Positions 1-8,370 of a DNA stretch of 64,000 nucleotides are shown here, piece after piece. The translations under genes were made by a program, and so were the position numbers. The notes under the pieces were generated by a model. It saw nothing but the letters and a program-made list of their open reading frames with translations. It made no database searches and was not told the origin of the DNA. The stretch's first letter is position 1. Every line of letters begins with the position of its first letter. Source of the DNA: Leptospira noumeaensis (GTDB lineage Bacteria; Spirochaetota; Leptospiria; Leptospirales; Leptospiraceae); contig NZ_RQFK01000033.1 of the NCBI RefSeq assembly GCF_004770765.1, positions 124,001 through 188,000 on the forward strand. Reading direction: 5' to 3'.

Positions 1-591
1 GCCAAAAGCCTACACGATGCAGGTTATAATTTACTACTGCTTAGTTTACGTCGTAACCATGGAGGATTTGCATCCATGGGATTTCATGAACAAAAAGATG
101 TGGATGCTGCCATTCAATTTTTGAAATCAAAAGGTTATCAAAAAATTGGAATCTTTGGATTCTCCATGGGTTCCGCCACAAGTATCATTGCAATGGCCGA
201 TCATCCAGAAATCCAAGCTGGTATTTTTAGCAGCGGTTATGGAAGTGCCATTGATGTTCTTGTAGAATCAGCAAAACGTGATTTTGGAATCCCTTACTAC
301 CCACTGATTCCCGTAGTCAAACTTGCGTTAAACTATCGTGGGAGTATGGACATTGATACAGTCAGACCTATTGATAAAATTGCCTCGATCAGTCCAAGGC
401 CCATTGCCATCTTTCATTGTACAAAAGATGATTATGTAGATTACCATCATGCGGAAGATTTGTTTGCGAAAGCTGGTGAGCCAAAATCTCTCTGGTCACC
501 TGAATGCAATCGCCACGAACGCCTTTGGAATTTTAATCCTAAAGAAGCAGAGTCAAGAGCCGTAGGGTTTTTTGAGAAGTATTTGAAATAA
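1..591 (+). CDS. Alpha/beta hydrolase, 5' end outside window
   Basis: The reading frame is open to the first base of the window, so the N-terminus is missing; an internal ATG at 76 should not be taken as the start. The visible 196 residues form the C-terminal part of an alpha/beta hydrolase of the dienelactone hydrolase/BAAT type. GFSMGSAT carries the nucleophile elbow G-x-S-x-G, an Asp lies in the KDDYVDYHH segment after a beta-strand reading AIFHC, and a late His (CNRHERLW) can complete the triad. The substrate cannot be inferred; such proteins are usually esterases or acylhydrolases. No operon partner is visible downstream. Confidence 0.8.
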   Translation, partial: AKSLHDAGYNLLLLSLRRNHGGFASMGFHEQKDVDAAIQFLKSKGYQKIGIFGFSMGSATSIIAMADHPEIQAGIFSSGYGSAIDVLVESAKRDFGIPYYPLIPVVKLALNYRGSMDIDTVRPIDKIASISPRPIAIFHCTKDDYVDYHHAEDLFAKAGEPKSLWSPECNRHERLWNFNPKEAESRAVGFFEKYLK

Positions 592-601
592 ATTAAGAAT
601 T

Positions 602-630
602 GTTCCTAGGGCTTCGCGGAACGTTTATTA
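602..630 (+). terminator. Weak candidate terminator after the hydrolase
   Basis: The 5-bp arms GTTCC (602-606) and GGAAC (618-622) enclose an 11-base loop and are followed by a short T-rich stretch. The stem is short, so this is only a candidate for ending the hydrolase transcript between two convergent genes. Confidence 0.25.
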
Positions 631-681
631 AGATAAATCTTTCACGGATGGCAACAATAATACTTGTTCTAATTAATAAGG

Positions 682-1317
682 TCAAATATCCGAAACGATC
701 AATTTCTCAACAGTGGCTTGATCTAAGACAGCATAATAGTAAAAGTTCTGGACGTGAGATGCGGACTTGAGTAAGGAAAAAAATTCCTTCCATACGGTGC
801 CCTCCCAAGTACTGTCGATCACGGAACATCCTGCACTTGTGACTCCCACTTTAGCAGTGTTACCTCCTTTTGCATGAATATCGATTCCGAACCATCCTGT
901 TTGAAAAATACTAGGTTTTTCATCTTTCCATGAGATCCAAGGTTGGTCTCCCGTATGTTCCTTATATCTCAAAACAGTAACACTCGCATATTGGGTCAAT
1001 GCAGGATGCCCTCGATGAATGCCTATTTTGTATTTATAAAGCCCCTCTTTCAAACGTGCCGTTCCCAAAGGATTCATTGCCTTTCTTAACCAAGTAAGAC
1101 CGGGATCCATAGTGGCTATATAATAACGCGGAATCGAATTGGTTCCTAGAAGAAAAATCAGATCGTTATATTCATCTATCTTGTCATCGTTCTTTACCAT
1201 GGATCCATCAATCACTGAGTATCCCCTTACGCCAAACAATACGAATTCATTGTAATGCAATCCGTATTGTTTGGTTCCGTAGTCTAATATTCGTTTTATA
1301 AAATCAGAAACAATCAT
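682..1317 (-). CDS. Uncharacterised protein with L,D-transpeptidase-like H...SAGC motif
   Basis: This 211-residue protein has no signal peptide or membrane segment. Its ATG overlaps the stop of the 961-residue upstream gene (ATGA), so the two are translated as a pair. The central part reads as a small beta-rich domain: a YIATMDPGLTWL segment, a HRGHPAL segment near residue 101, then IDIHAKGG with His148 and VTSAGCSVI with Ser161 and Cys164. The spacing of one His before an S-x-G-C resembles the YkuD L,D-transpeptidase motif (H, 14-17 residues, S/T-H-G-C) but is shorter and has Ala for the second His. A cell-wall-active or phage-derived enzyme is possible; I do not assign a function. Confidence 0.75.
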   Translation of the reverse strand: MIVSDFIKRILDYGTKQYGLHYNEFVLFGVRGYSVIDGSMVKNDDKIDEYNDLIFLLGTNSIPRYYIATMDPGLTWLRKAMNPLGTARLKEGLYKYKIGIHRGHPALTQYASVTVLRYKEHTGDQPWISWKDEKPSIFQTGWFGIDIHAKGGNTAKVGVTSAGCSVIDSTWEGTVWKEFFSLLKSASHVQNFYYYAVLDQATVEKLIVSDI

Positions 1318-4199
1318 AGTTCCGTTTTACAGGCAGCCCATAAGAAGTCACAGGAAAGATTGGCAAACATAGAAGACTGAACGATCGTAGACATCAATAC
1401 TCCGTAATCCGTTTTTCCGATTGTGACTTGAAACTTAGTGCTAGAGGCAAAATTGACTCCATCATAGGCGACCAAAACATCGCAATTCTTTCCCTTGATA
1501 TCGGGTAAAGTAAATTTGCTCTTGTTCCAATTTGGCGGGGTATAAATACGCAAACCAGCTGTATCAAATAAAAGCATATCCCGAAGTTCCGTTCCACCGA
1601 CAAGACTTGTAAAACATTTCACATACGGAGTAAAGATTTGATTTTTATCCAATGCTGCCCTTTCTATCTTTTGACCCATGCTATCTAGGATGTTAATAGA
1701 ATCAAAAGTATAATAGTAGATTGTTGACTTGGCAGTTTGTAATCTTTGGAAATTGAAACTTTTGTTTGGTTCCACGGAGATTGCTCCATGCCCGGAAAGA
1801 ACAACTGTCTTAGCGTTTTTAGGAGGAGCAGGATCCCCTAGTTCGCTCACGATGTCGGTATGGATTTCCGGAAACGGGAAAGTGGGAACGGTTGGCAGAC
1901 CAGCCTTCTTGATTCCGTCATCCGGTAAAAACCCGTCTGGCATAGGAGCATAATCAGAGCTATTATCCTTATTTACATATTCCAAAAACCATCCCAAAAT
2001 CTGAGGTCCTGGAATGCGAATGATGATGTTATTGTTTTCTACAGAAGAATAGAAAGACTGGGATTGAGTCGTAGACGATTCCGAATGGGAAGCACTAAAA
2101 CAGAGAAAGCCGCCCCCTATCGAACTAGATTTATGCAGATAACTTTGGGCCGTTTCCTGGTCAACAGAATCGATTTCTATCTGAATCGTTACGTCTTTTG
2201 CGATCACAAAACCGATCGGAAACGCAGGGAATAAATTATTCGTAAACGCATCCATTTCCTGTTTTGTGGGATTTGCCGGATCGTTCGGAATTCCGTTCGA
2301 TATCGATTTTTTACTCAAACGGAACATATCGTCCGTATGATTCAGCAATTCGGGATTGAACCAACCTCCTCGATCGATTGCCACTTTAGTAAGTCTCATA
2401 CCGATTTTAAAACTGGTGTTATCTGCCTTATATTTGGAAGAAAAATTCGAATACGAAGTATCACTGCTTCCCCCCGCACTTCCAAATAATACGCTTACGC
2501 TCCAGCTCGTATGCGAAGAACCTTGGGACAAAGTGCTTTCTTTATATTGAGTGCCTTTCGTAAAGGACATGACCAGATCCATAAATTTACCTACCTTCGG
2601 CGAGGAGGAAGGCAACGGCGGCTTCGACGCTGACTTATCGACATAATGAATCGAATTCAATATAGAGGCAATTTGCCCCCTTATCTCAGCTGTAACGGCA
2701 TTCTCGTTAAGCGTATAGGGATTTGTTGTCGGTTGCCCCGCGGTATATGCTCCGTTCAATATGGCTAGGTCGGCAGCGGTAAGATCTTTCCTTTCAAATA
2801 AATTGGCGGGCAGAGACACTGGAATTGTAGCAGAAGTAATGGAGCCGAAAGAATCGAATTGTGAATTATAAAGTTGTTTTAAATTATTCAAATCGGCAAT
2901 AATCTGCTGGATTTGATTCTTCAAAGTCAATTGCGCATCGGAGGTATTCGTTGCGTGCGCAGCAGCTAATTTTGCTTCAAGATCTGCCAAAGAGCGAGAA
3001 GTTTGAATCAAACTTTGTTGTGCATCCACAGTTTTATTCTGCATATCCACCAACTGCTTCCACTGTTCGTCCGTTAAAGGGCTGGAACCTTGTGACTGCA
3101 TTTCTTTGTCGAACTCATCCTTCTGAAGAGGAGAACTCCCTCCTGACGACTTCTTCGACTTTGAGGAGTAATACATTTGAATCAAACTTACAGTTACATT
3201 ACCGAAGTTTTTGATCATATCGCTCTGTGCGGAATCGTATTTACTTTGTGCATCCGCAACTTGCGATTCTAAGGTCGCTATATCTCCGGTTTTGGCCATT
3301 TGCAGGGATATGAGCTGACTTTCCAGATCATCCAATTGTTTTTCTTTCGAGATGATTTGGGACTTGATTAAGTCGGGATCCATCAGTAGATCCTGGGGAG
3401 TGAAATCCGTATTTAAACCGCTAAACCAATCGACCGGCTGAAATTGTACTGGAAAGATCGTAGTCGATTCGTCCAAAGAGAGCATAGATGAATTTCTCAT
3501 CTTAGTTTTGGTTGCCTCAATCGATTCGGATTCGGAAGCTTGATCTAAATACCCAAGCATTCTCAAAACTTCATGATAATATCCTCTTGAGACCAAATCG
3601 TCGAACCTAGCCCCGATGAGTGCATCTCGAACCGGTGCAACATTAGCGAACCATTTGGAAAACTCTTCCAAATGCGCCCTTCTTTCCTCGGAATCGACAA
3701 TGGAATTTGCTTCTGCTAATTTTTTCTCCTTTTCCAGTTTCCAATCCGACTTCTCTGTCAGATAAGCCTGTAATAATTGCTCATATAATTCAATTCTACT
3801 GATTTGGAGTGTTTTACCGTTTACTTCTGTTTCGATTTTTTCCAAAAGCCACTTTCTCATCTTAGCCTTATCCGAGTTAAACTGAGAGTTTTCTTGGTAT
3901 TTCGGAATCAAAAGATTAATTACGCTCTCGTAAGTTGTGGATAATTTACTGCCGTTCGGGCCTGCGGAAATCTGAGATACATCGAATAAGTCATCACTTA
4001 AACGAAATTCTTGTTCGATGACAGGCTGTGGTTTTGTCAGAATCGAATAAATGGCGTCATTCTTGTATGCATAGGTATCTTCATTCAAAACCCTTCCCGG
4101 GAACTCCATACAAAACAACTGATTCTGAGTTCCTAATAATTTATTAATTTCCTTATAAATTTGATCGATGACAGCATCTTTTTTTTCGGTATCCGGCAT
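1314..4199 (-). CDS. Large uncharacterised coiled-coil protein (961 aa)
   Basis: I do not recognise a named family. The first ~260 residues are mainly helical; about 268-345 and 375-450 are Gln/Ser/Ala-rich heptad-like coiled coils separated by a Ser/Lys/Gly linker. Residues ~545-745 form a Ser-rich beta domain with the segments GGWFNPELL and FPAFPIGFVIAKDVTI and a glycine-rich SIGGGF. A Pro-rich stretch follows, then a C-terminal beta domain. There is no signal peptide. The start is placed at 4199 because AGGAG at 4206-4210 lies 6 nt before that ATG but abuts the ATG at 4205. It is co-transcribed with the 211-residue gene. Coiled coil plus beta domain would suit a structural or toxin-like protein, which is inference only. 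Confidence 0.75.
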   Translation of the reverse strand: MPDTEKKDAVIDQIYKEINKLLGTQNQLFCMEFPGRVLNEDTYAYKNDAIYSILTKPQPVIEQEFRLSDDLFDVSQISAGPNGSKLSTTYESVINLLIPKYQENSQFNSDKAKMRKWLLEKIETEVNGKTLQISRIELYEQLLQAYLTEKSDWKLEKEKKLAEANSIVDSEERRAHLEEFSKWFANVAPVRDALIGARFDDLVSRGYYHEVLRMLGYLDQASESESIEATKTKMRNSSMLSLDESTTIFPVQFQPVDWFSGLNTDFTPQDLLMDPDLIKSQIISKEKQLDDLESQLISLQMAKTGDIATLESQVADAQSKYDSAQSDMIKNFGNVTVSLIQMYYSSKSKKSSGGSSPLQKDEFDKEMQSQGSSPLTDEQWKQLVDMQNKTVDAQQSLIQTSRSLADLEAKLAAAHATNTSDAQLTLKNQIQQIIADLNNLKQLYNSQFDSFGSITSATIPVSLPANLFERKDLTAADLAILNGAYTAGQPTTNPYTLNENAVTAEIRGQIASILNSIHYVDKSASKPPLPSSSPKVGKFMDLVMSFTKGTQYKESTLSQGSSHTSWSVSVLFGSAGGSSDTSYSNFSSKYKADNTSFKIGMRLTKVAIDRGGWFNPELLNHTDDMFRLSKKSISNGIPNDPANPTKQEMDAFTNNLFPAFPIGFVIAKDVTIQIEIDSVDQETAQSYLHKSSSIGGGFLCFSASHSESSTTQSQSFYSSVENNNIIIRIPGPQILGWFLEYVNKDNSSDYAPMPDGFLPDDGIKKAGLPTVPTFPFPEIHTDIVSELGDPAPPKNAKTVVLSGHGAISVEPNKSFNFQRLQTAKSTIYYYTFDSINILDSMGQKIERAALDKNQIFTPYVKCFTSLVGGTELRDMLLFDTAGLRIYTPPNWNKSKFTLPDIKGKNCDVLVAYDGVNFASSTKFQVTIGKTDYGVLMSTIVQSSMFANLSCDFLWAACKTEL

Positions 4200-4280
4200 A
4201 AACATCTCCTAGAGGTCAATCTGTACACATAACAGGCGTGATTTGTAGAGCAAATATGTGGGTATCCGAAAAAAAAATGC

Positions 4281-4313
4281 AATTTATTTTTTTAAAATTT
4301 GAAAAAATAAATT
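4281..4313. repeat. 12-bp perfect AT-only inverted repeat upstream of the cassette
   Basis: AATTTATTTTTT (4281-4292) and AAAAAATAAATT (4302-4313) are perfect inverted arms around a 9-base spacer. The repeat sits about 80 bp before the start codon of the 961-residue gene, inside its presumed promoter/leader region. It could be an operator, an mRNA hairpin or chance in AT-rich DNA. Confidence 0.5.
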
Positions 4314-4546
4314 AAAGACGGGAATCAATCACCTTACACCAAACAATCTTCAAAAAAACTCCTTTCGCTACACAAGAAAGAATAAAATTGTCGCAAAAAT
4401 AAGCACTAACGATCATTATTTGTAAAAAACAATAAATAAAAATGAAAAAAACCATATAACACCTACAGATGAAGCTAAATTAAACTTCAGGCTCTAGACA
4501 GGAATCAAATACATATAAGATTATCATAATAAATAGGATGGATTTT

Positions 4547-4666
4547 ATGTCAGTTGATAAGAAAGGCGGGGTGGGGGGAATTCCAACAAGACAAAAACTT
4601 GCTAGTCGAAGAATCGATTATTTAACAAAGAGAGAAATGAGAAATGTCTTTAAATTACAAATTTAG
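4547..4666 (+). CDS. Possible small protein (39 aa), doubtful
   Basis: ATG at 4547 is preceded by AATAGGATGG, giving an AGGA Shine-Dalgarno-like sequence about 7 nt upstream. The product is basic, beginning MSVDKKGGVGG, with several Lys and Arg. There is no recognisable domain or operon partner. It may be a remnant or a chance frame in a gene-poor stretch. Confidence 0.2.
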   Translation: MSVDKKGGVGGIPTRQKLASRRIDYLTKREMRNVFKLQI

Positions 4667-5110
4667 TGCATCTTATATAATTGCCATCATTTTGGATAAG
4701 GTTTTCATAACCTCAAGCAGAAAATTAAACACTACTTACAAGACTTCCCAGAAAATGACTTAGATAAGAAGATTCCAAATAACGTTATTCTCTATACTGG
4801 CTATGGTTATACTTTTATTTGAGACAAACCAAATCACAAATCTGTTAATCACTCCCGCAAGAGTAATGATCCAAGATACAATATGTCCAGGGAAAGGTGG
4901 GCAACTAAGGAAGGTGTGAGCTCTAATGGAGCTGAAGCTAGAAATAATATACTAAAGCAGTCTTTCCGAAGTTATGGGTTTATTTCTCCAAAGTGGCCAC
5001 TGCTAGAGCTAATAGCGATTAGTTTACTTGTGAATATACGCTTTGTTCCTGAATTGAAAAATCTATTGTGTTTTGGGGAAAGTCAATTTGTGGGCTTACG
5101 GGATATTCTC

Positions 5111-5126
5111 TGCTCGAAGGGGGACT
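5111..5126. repeat. Putative att site: copy of the tRNA-Leu 3' end
   Basis: The 16 bases TGCTCGAAGGGGGACT are identical to 5312-5327, which form the 3' acceptor end, discriminator and part of the T-arm of tRNA-Leu(GAG). A displaced copy of a tRNA 3' end is the classic product of tyrosine-recombinase integration. Only 201 bp separate the copies and no integrase is visible, so this would be a decayed or excised element, or the distal end of a tiny insertion. Confidence 0.6.
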
Positions 5127-5265
5127 TGCCCTCTCCGCTGTTTGGACTTCCTGTCCGAACCACGCTTCGAGGCACGGCTTTGTTCGGCGCCTCCCATCCA
5201 GGTCGGCTTATCCGAATCATTGCTCCCTATGGGTCGCAACAATTCGGCTCACAAAACTGTTCGAG
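5127..5265. other. GC-rich patch between the two tRNA-Leu 3'-end copies
   Basis: This stretch is clearly richer in G and C than its surroundings. It can be read in several plus-strand frames without stops but has no proper start or ribosome binding site. It ends before an AT-rich spacer leading to the tRNA gene. It may be a dispersed repeat unit or the remains of the element that integrated at the tRNA. Confidence 0.4.
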
Positions 5266-5311
5266 TCGATCTATATTGAAGTTAATGATTGTTTTGTGAT
5301 GATTAGGATTT

Positions 5312-5393
5312 TGCTCGAAGGGGGACTCGAACCCCCACACCTTGCGGCACTACCACCTCAAAGTAGCGTGTCTACCAATTCCACCATCCGAGC
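5312..5393 (-). tRNA. tRNA-Leu(GAG)
   Basis: The gene folds as a class II tRNA on the minus strand. The acceptor stem GCTCGGA pairs with TTCGAGC, the D-arm contains TGGTAGA, and the anticodon arm CTACT-TTGAGGT-GGTAG puts GAG at positions 34-36. A variable arm (TGCCGCAAGGTG) and a T-arm GGGGG-TTCGAGT-CCCCC follow. CCA is not encoded. Its 3' end is the target of the 16-bp duplication at 5111. Confidence 0.95.
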
Positions 5394-5499
5394 GGGTGTG
5401 TATGTAGGACAGGTTAGGAAAACGGGTTCTTTCGTCAAGGAGATGAATTTTCTCTTGTCACTTCCCCTTACCTTTCGGTAGGTTGTAGGGGTCATCAGT

Positions 5500-6138
5500 A
5501 TGCAAGTATCCGATCTTACGTTTCGACTCAAACTCCTCTTTACAGGCTTTATTTCCCCAATATTAGTTTTGCTAGGTCTGACTCTTTCTTCTCCCTATTG
5601 GTTAAAATCATCGGAAACTTACCAAAAATCAGATGTAGCGGTTCTCGAAATTGTAAACAAACTTCCTTCCAAAAAAAATCTGAAAGCAGTCGTTACGCTA
5701 TCAGAACGTTCTGATTTCAAAAAACTAATTCTCGTTATCCGAGAGGATAAAACACAAAATCAATTGTATTCCCCTCTGGAAAAAGAATCCAAAATCAAAG
5801 ATGTTTTAAGTTCTCTAGGAATGAATCCCACTATAGTTTCTTCCCTCATAATCCAAACATCCAAAATGGGTGACACAGACGAGGCATCCAAAAACCTATT
5901 AAAAATAGCCGTTGCTGACAATCTCGGAAGCATTTTACTCCTTTGTCGGGAGTATGAAACCAAAAGAGTTTTAGGAACCTATCGCAAAACCTTAGCCAGT
6001 TTGCCCATTAAGGTAACTGCTTACGGATTTCCATCTGAGGTCTCAGGATCAAATTGGTTCTTAACAGAAGATGGAGTTCGGGAAATCACCGGCGAATTTG
6101 TACGTTATCTGTATTCTTATATTAGAGGTGTCCTATAA
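5500..6138 (+). CDS. YdcF/SanA-like DUF218 protein
   Basis: This 212-residue protein has one hydrophobic N-terminal segment (residues ~12-30, LFTGFISPILVLLGLTL), so it is probably anchored in the inner membrane. The C-terminal half fits the DUF218 (YdcF/ElyC/SanA) fold: a LCREYETKRVLGTYRK stretch, then SGSNWFLTEDGVREI, which matches the conserved W-x-x-T-E-x-G-x-x-E near the end of that family. Members are linked to cell-envelope maintenance, but their reaction is unknown. The gene abuts lysS directly (stop then ATG), so the two are co-transcribed. The early part of the domain is diverged, so the assignment is moderate. Confidence 0.65.
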   Translation: MQVSDLTFRLKLLFTGFISPILVLLGLTLSSPYWLKSSETYQKSDVAVLEIVNKLPSKKNLKAVVTLSERSDFKKLILVIREDKTQNQLYSPLEKESKIKDVLSSLGMNPTIVSSLIIQTSKMGDTDEASKNLLKIAVADNLGSILLLCREYETKRVLGTYRKTLASLPIKVTAYGFPSEVSGSNWFLTEDGVREITGEFVRYLYSYIRGVL

Positions 6139-7632
6139 ATGGATGAAATTAAAGATTCCAACGAACTGATTGAACAACGCATTCAAAAAATTAACGATTT
6201 AAAAACCAAAGGAATCAACCCCTACCCACTTCGTTTTTTCCCCAATGCCAATTCCAAATCACTAATCACAGGGTTTGATCCCAACCAAACAGAAAAAAAA
6301 TCCTTCAAACTGGGTGGTCGTTTGCATGCAAAACGTGTGATGGGAAAAGCAAGTTTTGCTCACCTAAAAGATGCCGAAGGTCTCATCCAATTGTATGCCA
6401 CTCGGGATGATTTAGGCGAAGAAAACTATTCTCTTTTCAAATCACTCGACTTAGGAGATTGGATTGGAATCGAAGGTTGGCTCTTCCAAACACAAAAAGG
6501 GGAAACTACACTTCACCTAACAAGCGTCCAACTCCTTGCAAAATGTATCCGCCCTTTACCTGTTGTCAAAGAAAAAGACGGGGTCATCTACGATGCTTTC
6601 TCAGATGTAGAACAAAGATACCGCATGCGTTATGTGGACTTGGTTGTGAACGATAGCGTAAGGGAAACATTCAAAATGCGTTCAAGGATCATTTCTGAAA
6701 TTCGTAAATTTTTGACAAATGAAGGATTCTTGGAAGTAGAAACTCCCATGATGCAACCGATTGCTGGTGGTGCCGCTGCTCGCCCTTTTGTGACCCACCA
6801 TAACACTCTAGATATGGAGTTATTTCTACGGATTGCACCGGAACTCTATCTTAAACGACTGATCGTGGGTGGAATGGACAGAGTCTTTGAACTCAATCGT
6901 AACTTTCGTAACGAAGGAATTTCCACAAAACACAATCCAGAATTCACAATGATGGAAGCCTATATGGCTTTTGGTGATATGGAAACGATGTTGTCTCTCA
7001 CGGAACGAATGATAGTTTCGGTGGCAGAAGCCATTGGCAAAGGTTTAAAATTTGCTTACGGAAAAGATCAAATAGATCTCTCGGCTCCATGGAAACGTGC
7101 AAAATACATTGATATCATTAAAGAATATTCAGGAATCGATTTTAGTAAAATTACTGACCTGAATGATGCTATCACCCAAGCAAAAGCCAAAGGTGTGGAT
7201 TCTTCTGATTCCGTTTCCATTTGGAAGGTATGTGATGATGTGTTCAGTTCCCTTGTCGAACCACACCTCATCCAACCTATCTTTATTACGGATTTTCCAA
7301 AAGAACTTTCGCCGCTCGCTAAGTCCGGGGAAGACGATCCAAAATATGTGGAACGTTTTGAACCTTATGTTGCTGGACGTGAGATTGGAAACGCCTTCAC
7401 TGAGTTAAATGATCCTTTCGACCAAAGAGAACGATTCGAAGAACAAGTGAAACAAAGAGAAGCTGGTGATGATGAAGCCTTTATGATGGATGATGATTAT
7501 ATCCGGGCACTTGAATATGGACTTCCACCAACAGGTGGCCTCGGAATTGGAATTGATCGTCTGGTGATGTTACTCACGGACTCCCATTCCATCCGTGATA
7601 CCATTCTATTCCCACTCATGAGACCGGAATAA
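6139..7632 (+). CDS. lysS: Lysyl-tRNA synthetase, class II
   Basis: LysS charges tRNA-Lys with lysine using ATP in the cytoplasm. At 497 residues it has the usual class II length. An OB-fold anticodon-binding domain occupies about 55-150 ([20 protein letters not shown]). The catalytic core follows with motif 1 around [15 protein letters not shown], motif 2 at [13 protein letters not shown], and motif 3 at [13 protein letters not shown] near the C-terminus. The insertion [13 protein letters not shown] is characteristic of LysRS. The start codon immediately follows the stop of the DUF218 gene, and a strong hairpin follows the gene. Confidence 0.98.
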   Translation: MDEIKDSNELIEQRIQKINDLKTKGINPYPLRFFPNANSKSLITGFDPNQTEKKSFKLGGRLHAKRVMGKASFAHLKDAEGLIQLYATRDDLGEENYSLFKSLDLGDWIGIEGWLFQTQKGETTLHLTSVQLLAKCIRPLPVVKEKDGVIYDAFSDVEQRYRMRYVDLVVNDSVRETFKMRSRIISEIRKFLTNEGFLEVETPMMQPIAGGAAARPFVTHHNTLDMELFLRIAPELYLKRLIVGGMDRVFELNRNFRNEGISTKHNPEFTMMEAYMAFGDMETMLSLTERMIVSVAEAIGKGLKFAYGKDQIDLSAPWKRAKYIDIIKEYSGIDFSKITDLNDAITQAKAKGVDSSDSVSIWKVCDDVFSSLVEPHLIQPIFITDFPKELSPLAKSGEDDPKYVERFEPYVAGREIGNAFTELNDPFDQRERFEEQVKQREAGDDEAFMMDDDYIRALEYGLPPTGGLGIGIDRLVMLLTDSHSIRDTILFPLMRPE

Positions 7633-7703
7633 AATTCTGTAGCGATCCAAAAATCCACAGTCTGACTTTTCGCTAAAATTTTTTGCGGAAAGCTCAGGAC
7701 ATA

Positions 7704-7746
7704 AAAAAAGCCTCCAGGGAGAATCTCCTCGGAGGCTTTTCTTTTT
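7704..7746. terminator. Bidirectional intrinsic terminator
   Basis: The arms AAAAAAGCCTCC (7704-7715) and GGAGGCTTTT (7731-7740) form a stable stem with A-rich flanks on the left and T-rich flanks on the right. It therefore works in both directions and separates lysS from the convergent lipoprotein gene. Confidence 0.9.
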
Positions 7747-7764
7747 AATGAACGAAAGAAAACT

Positions 7765-8313
7765 TTACTTTCGGTAGATATTTAATTTTGGTTCTGACTC
7801 GATGGTGCGGATCAGTTTTGATAGATTAGACTGAAAGGTAGCTGTTTGGCCAGGATTTAAGTTATAATTAATGGTTTCTTTTCTATTTGTATAACTAATC
7901 GCAATCGATTGATTCTCGCCAATTTTTGGGATGAGATCAGAAGAGATAGCTGAGCTAATGATAATCGTGTCAGAATAATCTGTGTTGGTGCGTTTTAGGT
8001 TGTACCAAGTTTCCCCTAACTTTAAGGAAACACCAATTGGGATGTCTACGTCAAAGGTTCCAATTTCATAAAGGAGAAAATACTGCACAAGGCCCGTGCC
8101 ATTGTCCCTTTCTGCCTTAAAATACACACAAGGACGTTTCCCTGGAAACAACCAAAGAAATCTTTGTAAACAGAGATCTTTAGAAATAGCCGTCTGTTGC
8201 TCTAAGGTTGGTTCCGGTGTGACCACATAGGCTTTGGTTCCCGAGCAGGAAACAACAACCAGAAAAATGAGAAAAATGGAGGAAATTCGGGTGAGGGAGA
8301 AGATTCTTTCCAT
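7765..8313 (-). CDS. Putative lipoprotein, unknown function
   Basis: A 182-residue exported protein. Residues 1-22 form a signal peptide with a basic start (MERIFSLTR) and a hydrophobic core. VVVSC places the acylated cysteine at residue 23, and such loose lipoboxes are common in spirochaetes. The mature part is predicted mostly beta-strand, and I recognise no domain. It has two further cysteines close together (DLCLQRF and KRPCVYF). It is a single gene, convergent with lysS and divergent from serA, with a short gap on the serA side that must hold both promoters. Confidence 0.75.
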   Translation of the reverse strand: MERIFSLTRISSIFLIFLVVVSCSGTKAYVVTPEPTLEQQTAISKDLCLQRFLWLFPGKRPCVYFKAERDNGTGLVQYFLLYEIGTFDVDIPIGVSLKLGETWYNLKRTNTDYSDTIIISSAISSDLIPKIGENQSIAISYTNRKETINYNLNPGQTATFQSNLSKLIRTIESEPKLNIYRK

Positions 8314-8370
8314 GGTAAGCTCAACCTTTTTCGAGGTGCAAGGTTTGGCAAAGGAAAAAATCCTGTTCCT

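Larger units (their letters stand above)
4200..5110. other. Non-coding or decayed accessory stretch
   Basis: About 0.9 kb with no convincing gene. The left third is very AT-rich. A 39-codon frame at 4547-4666 follows AGGA at a plausible distance. An open stretch without its own start around 4760-4916 translates as a hydrophobic segment (FSILAMVILLF) and then a polar tail. Neither resembles a known protein to me; they may be remnants of genes lost from an integrated element. The 138-codon open frame at 4883-5299 crosses the GC-rich patch and the repeat and is not supported as a gene. Confidence 0.5.

Noticed and set aside
4883..5299. 138-codon open frame with ATG
   Set aside because: It runs across the GC-rich patch and the 16-bp repeat, lacks a Shine-Dalgarno, resembles no protein I know, and overlapping frames are equally open.
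5068..5481. 137-codon open frame crossing tRNA-Leu
   Set aside because: It is antisense to the whole tRNA gene, so it cannot be a normal coding sequence.
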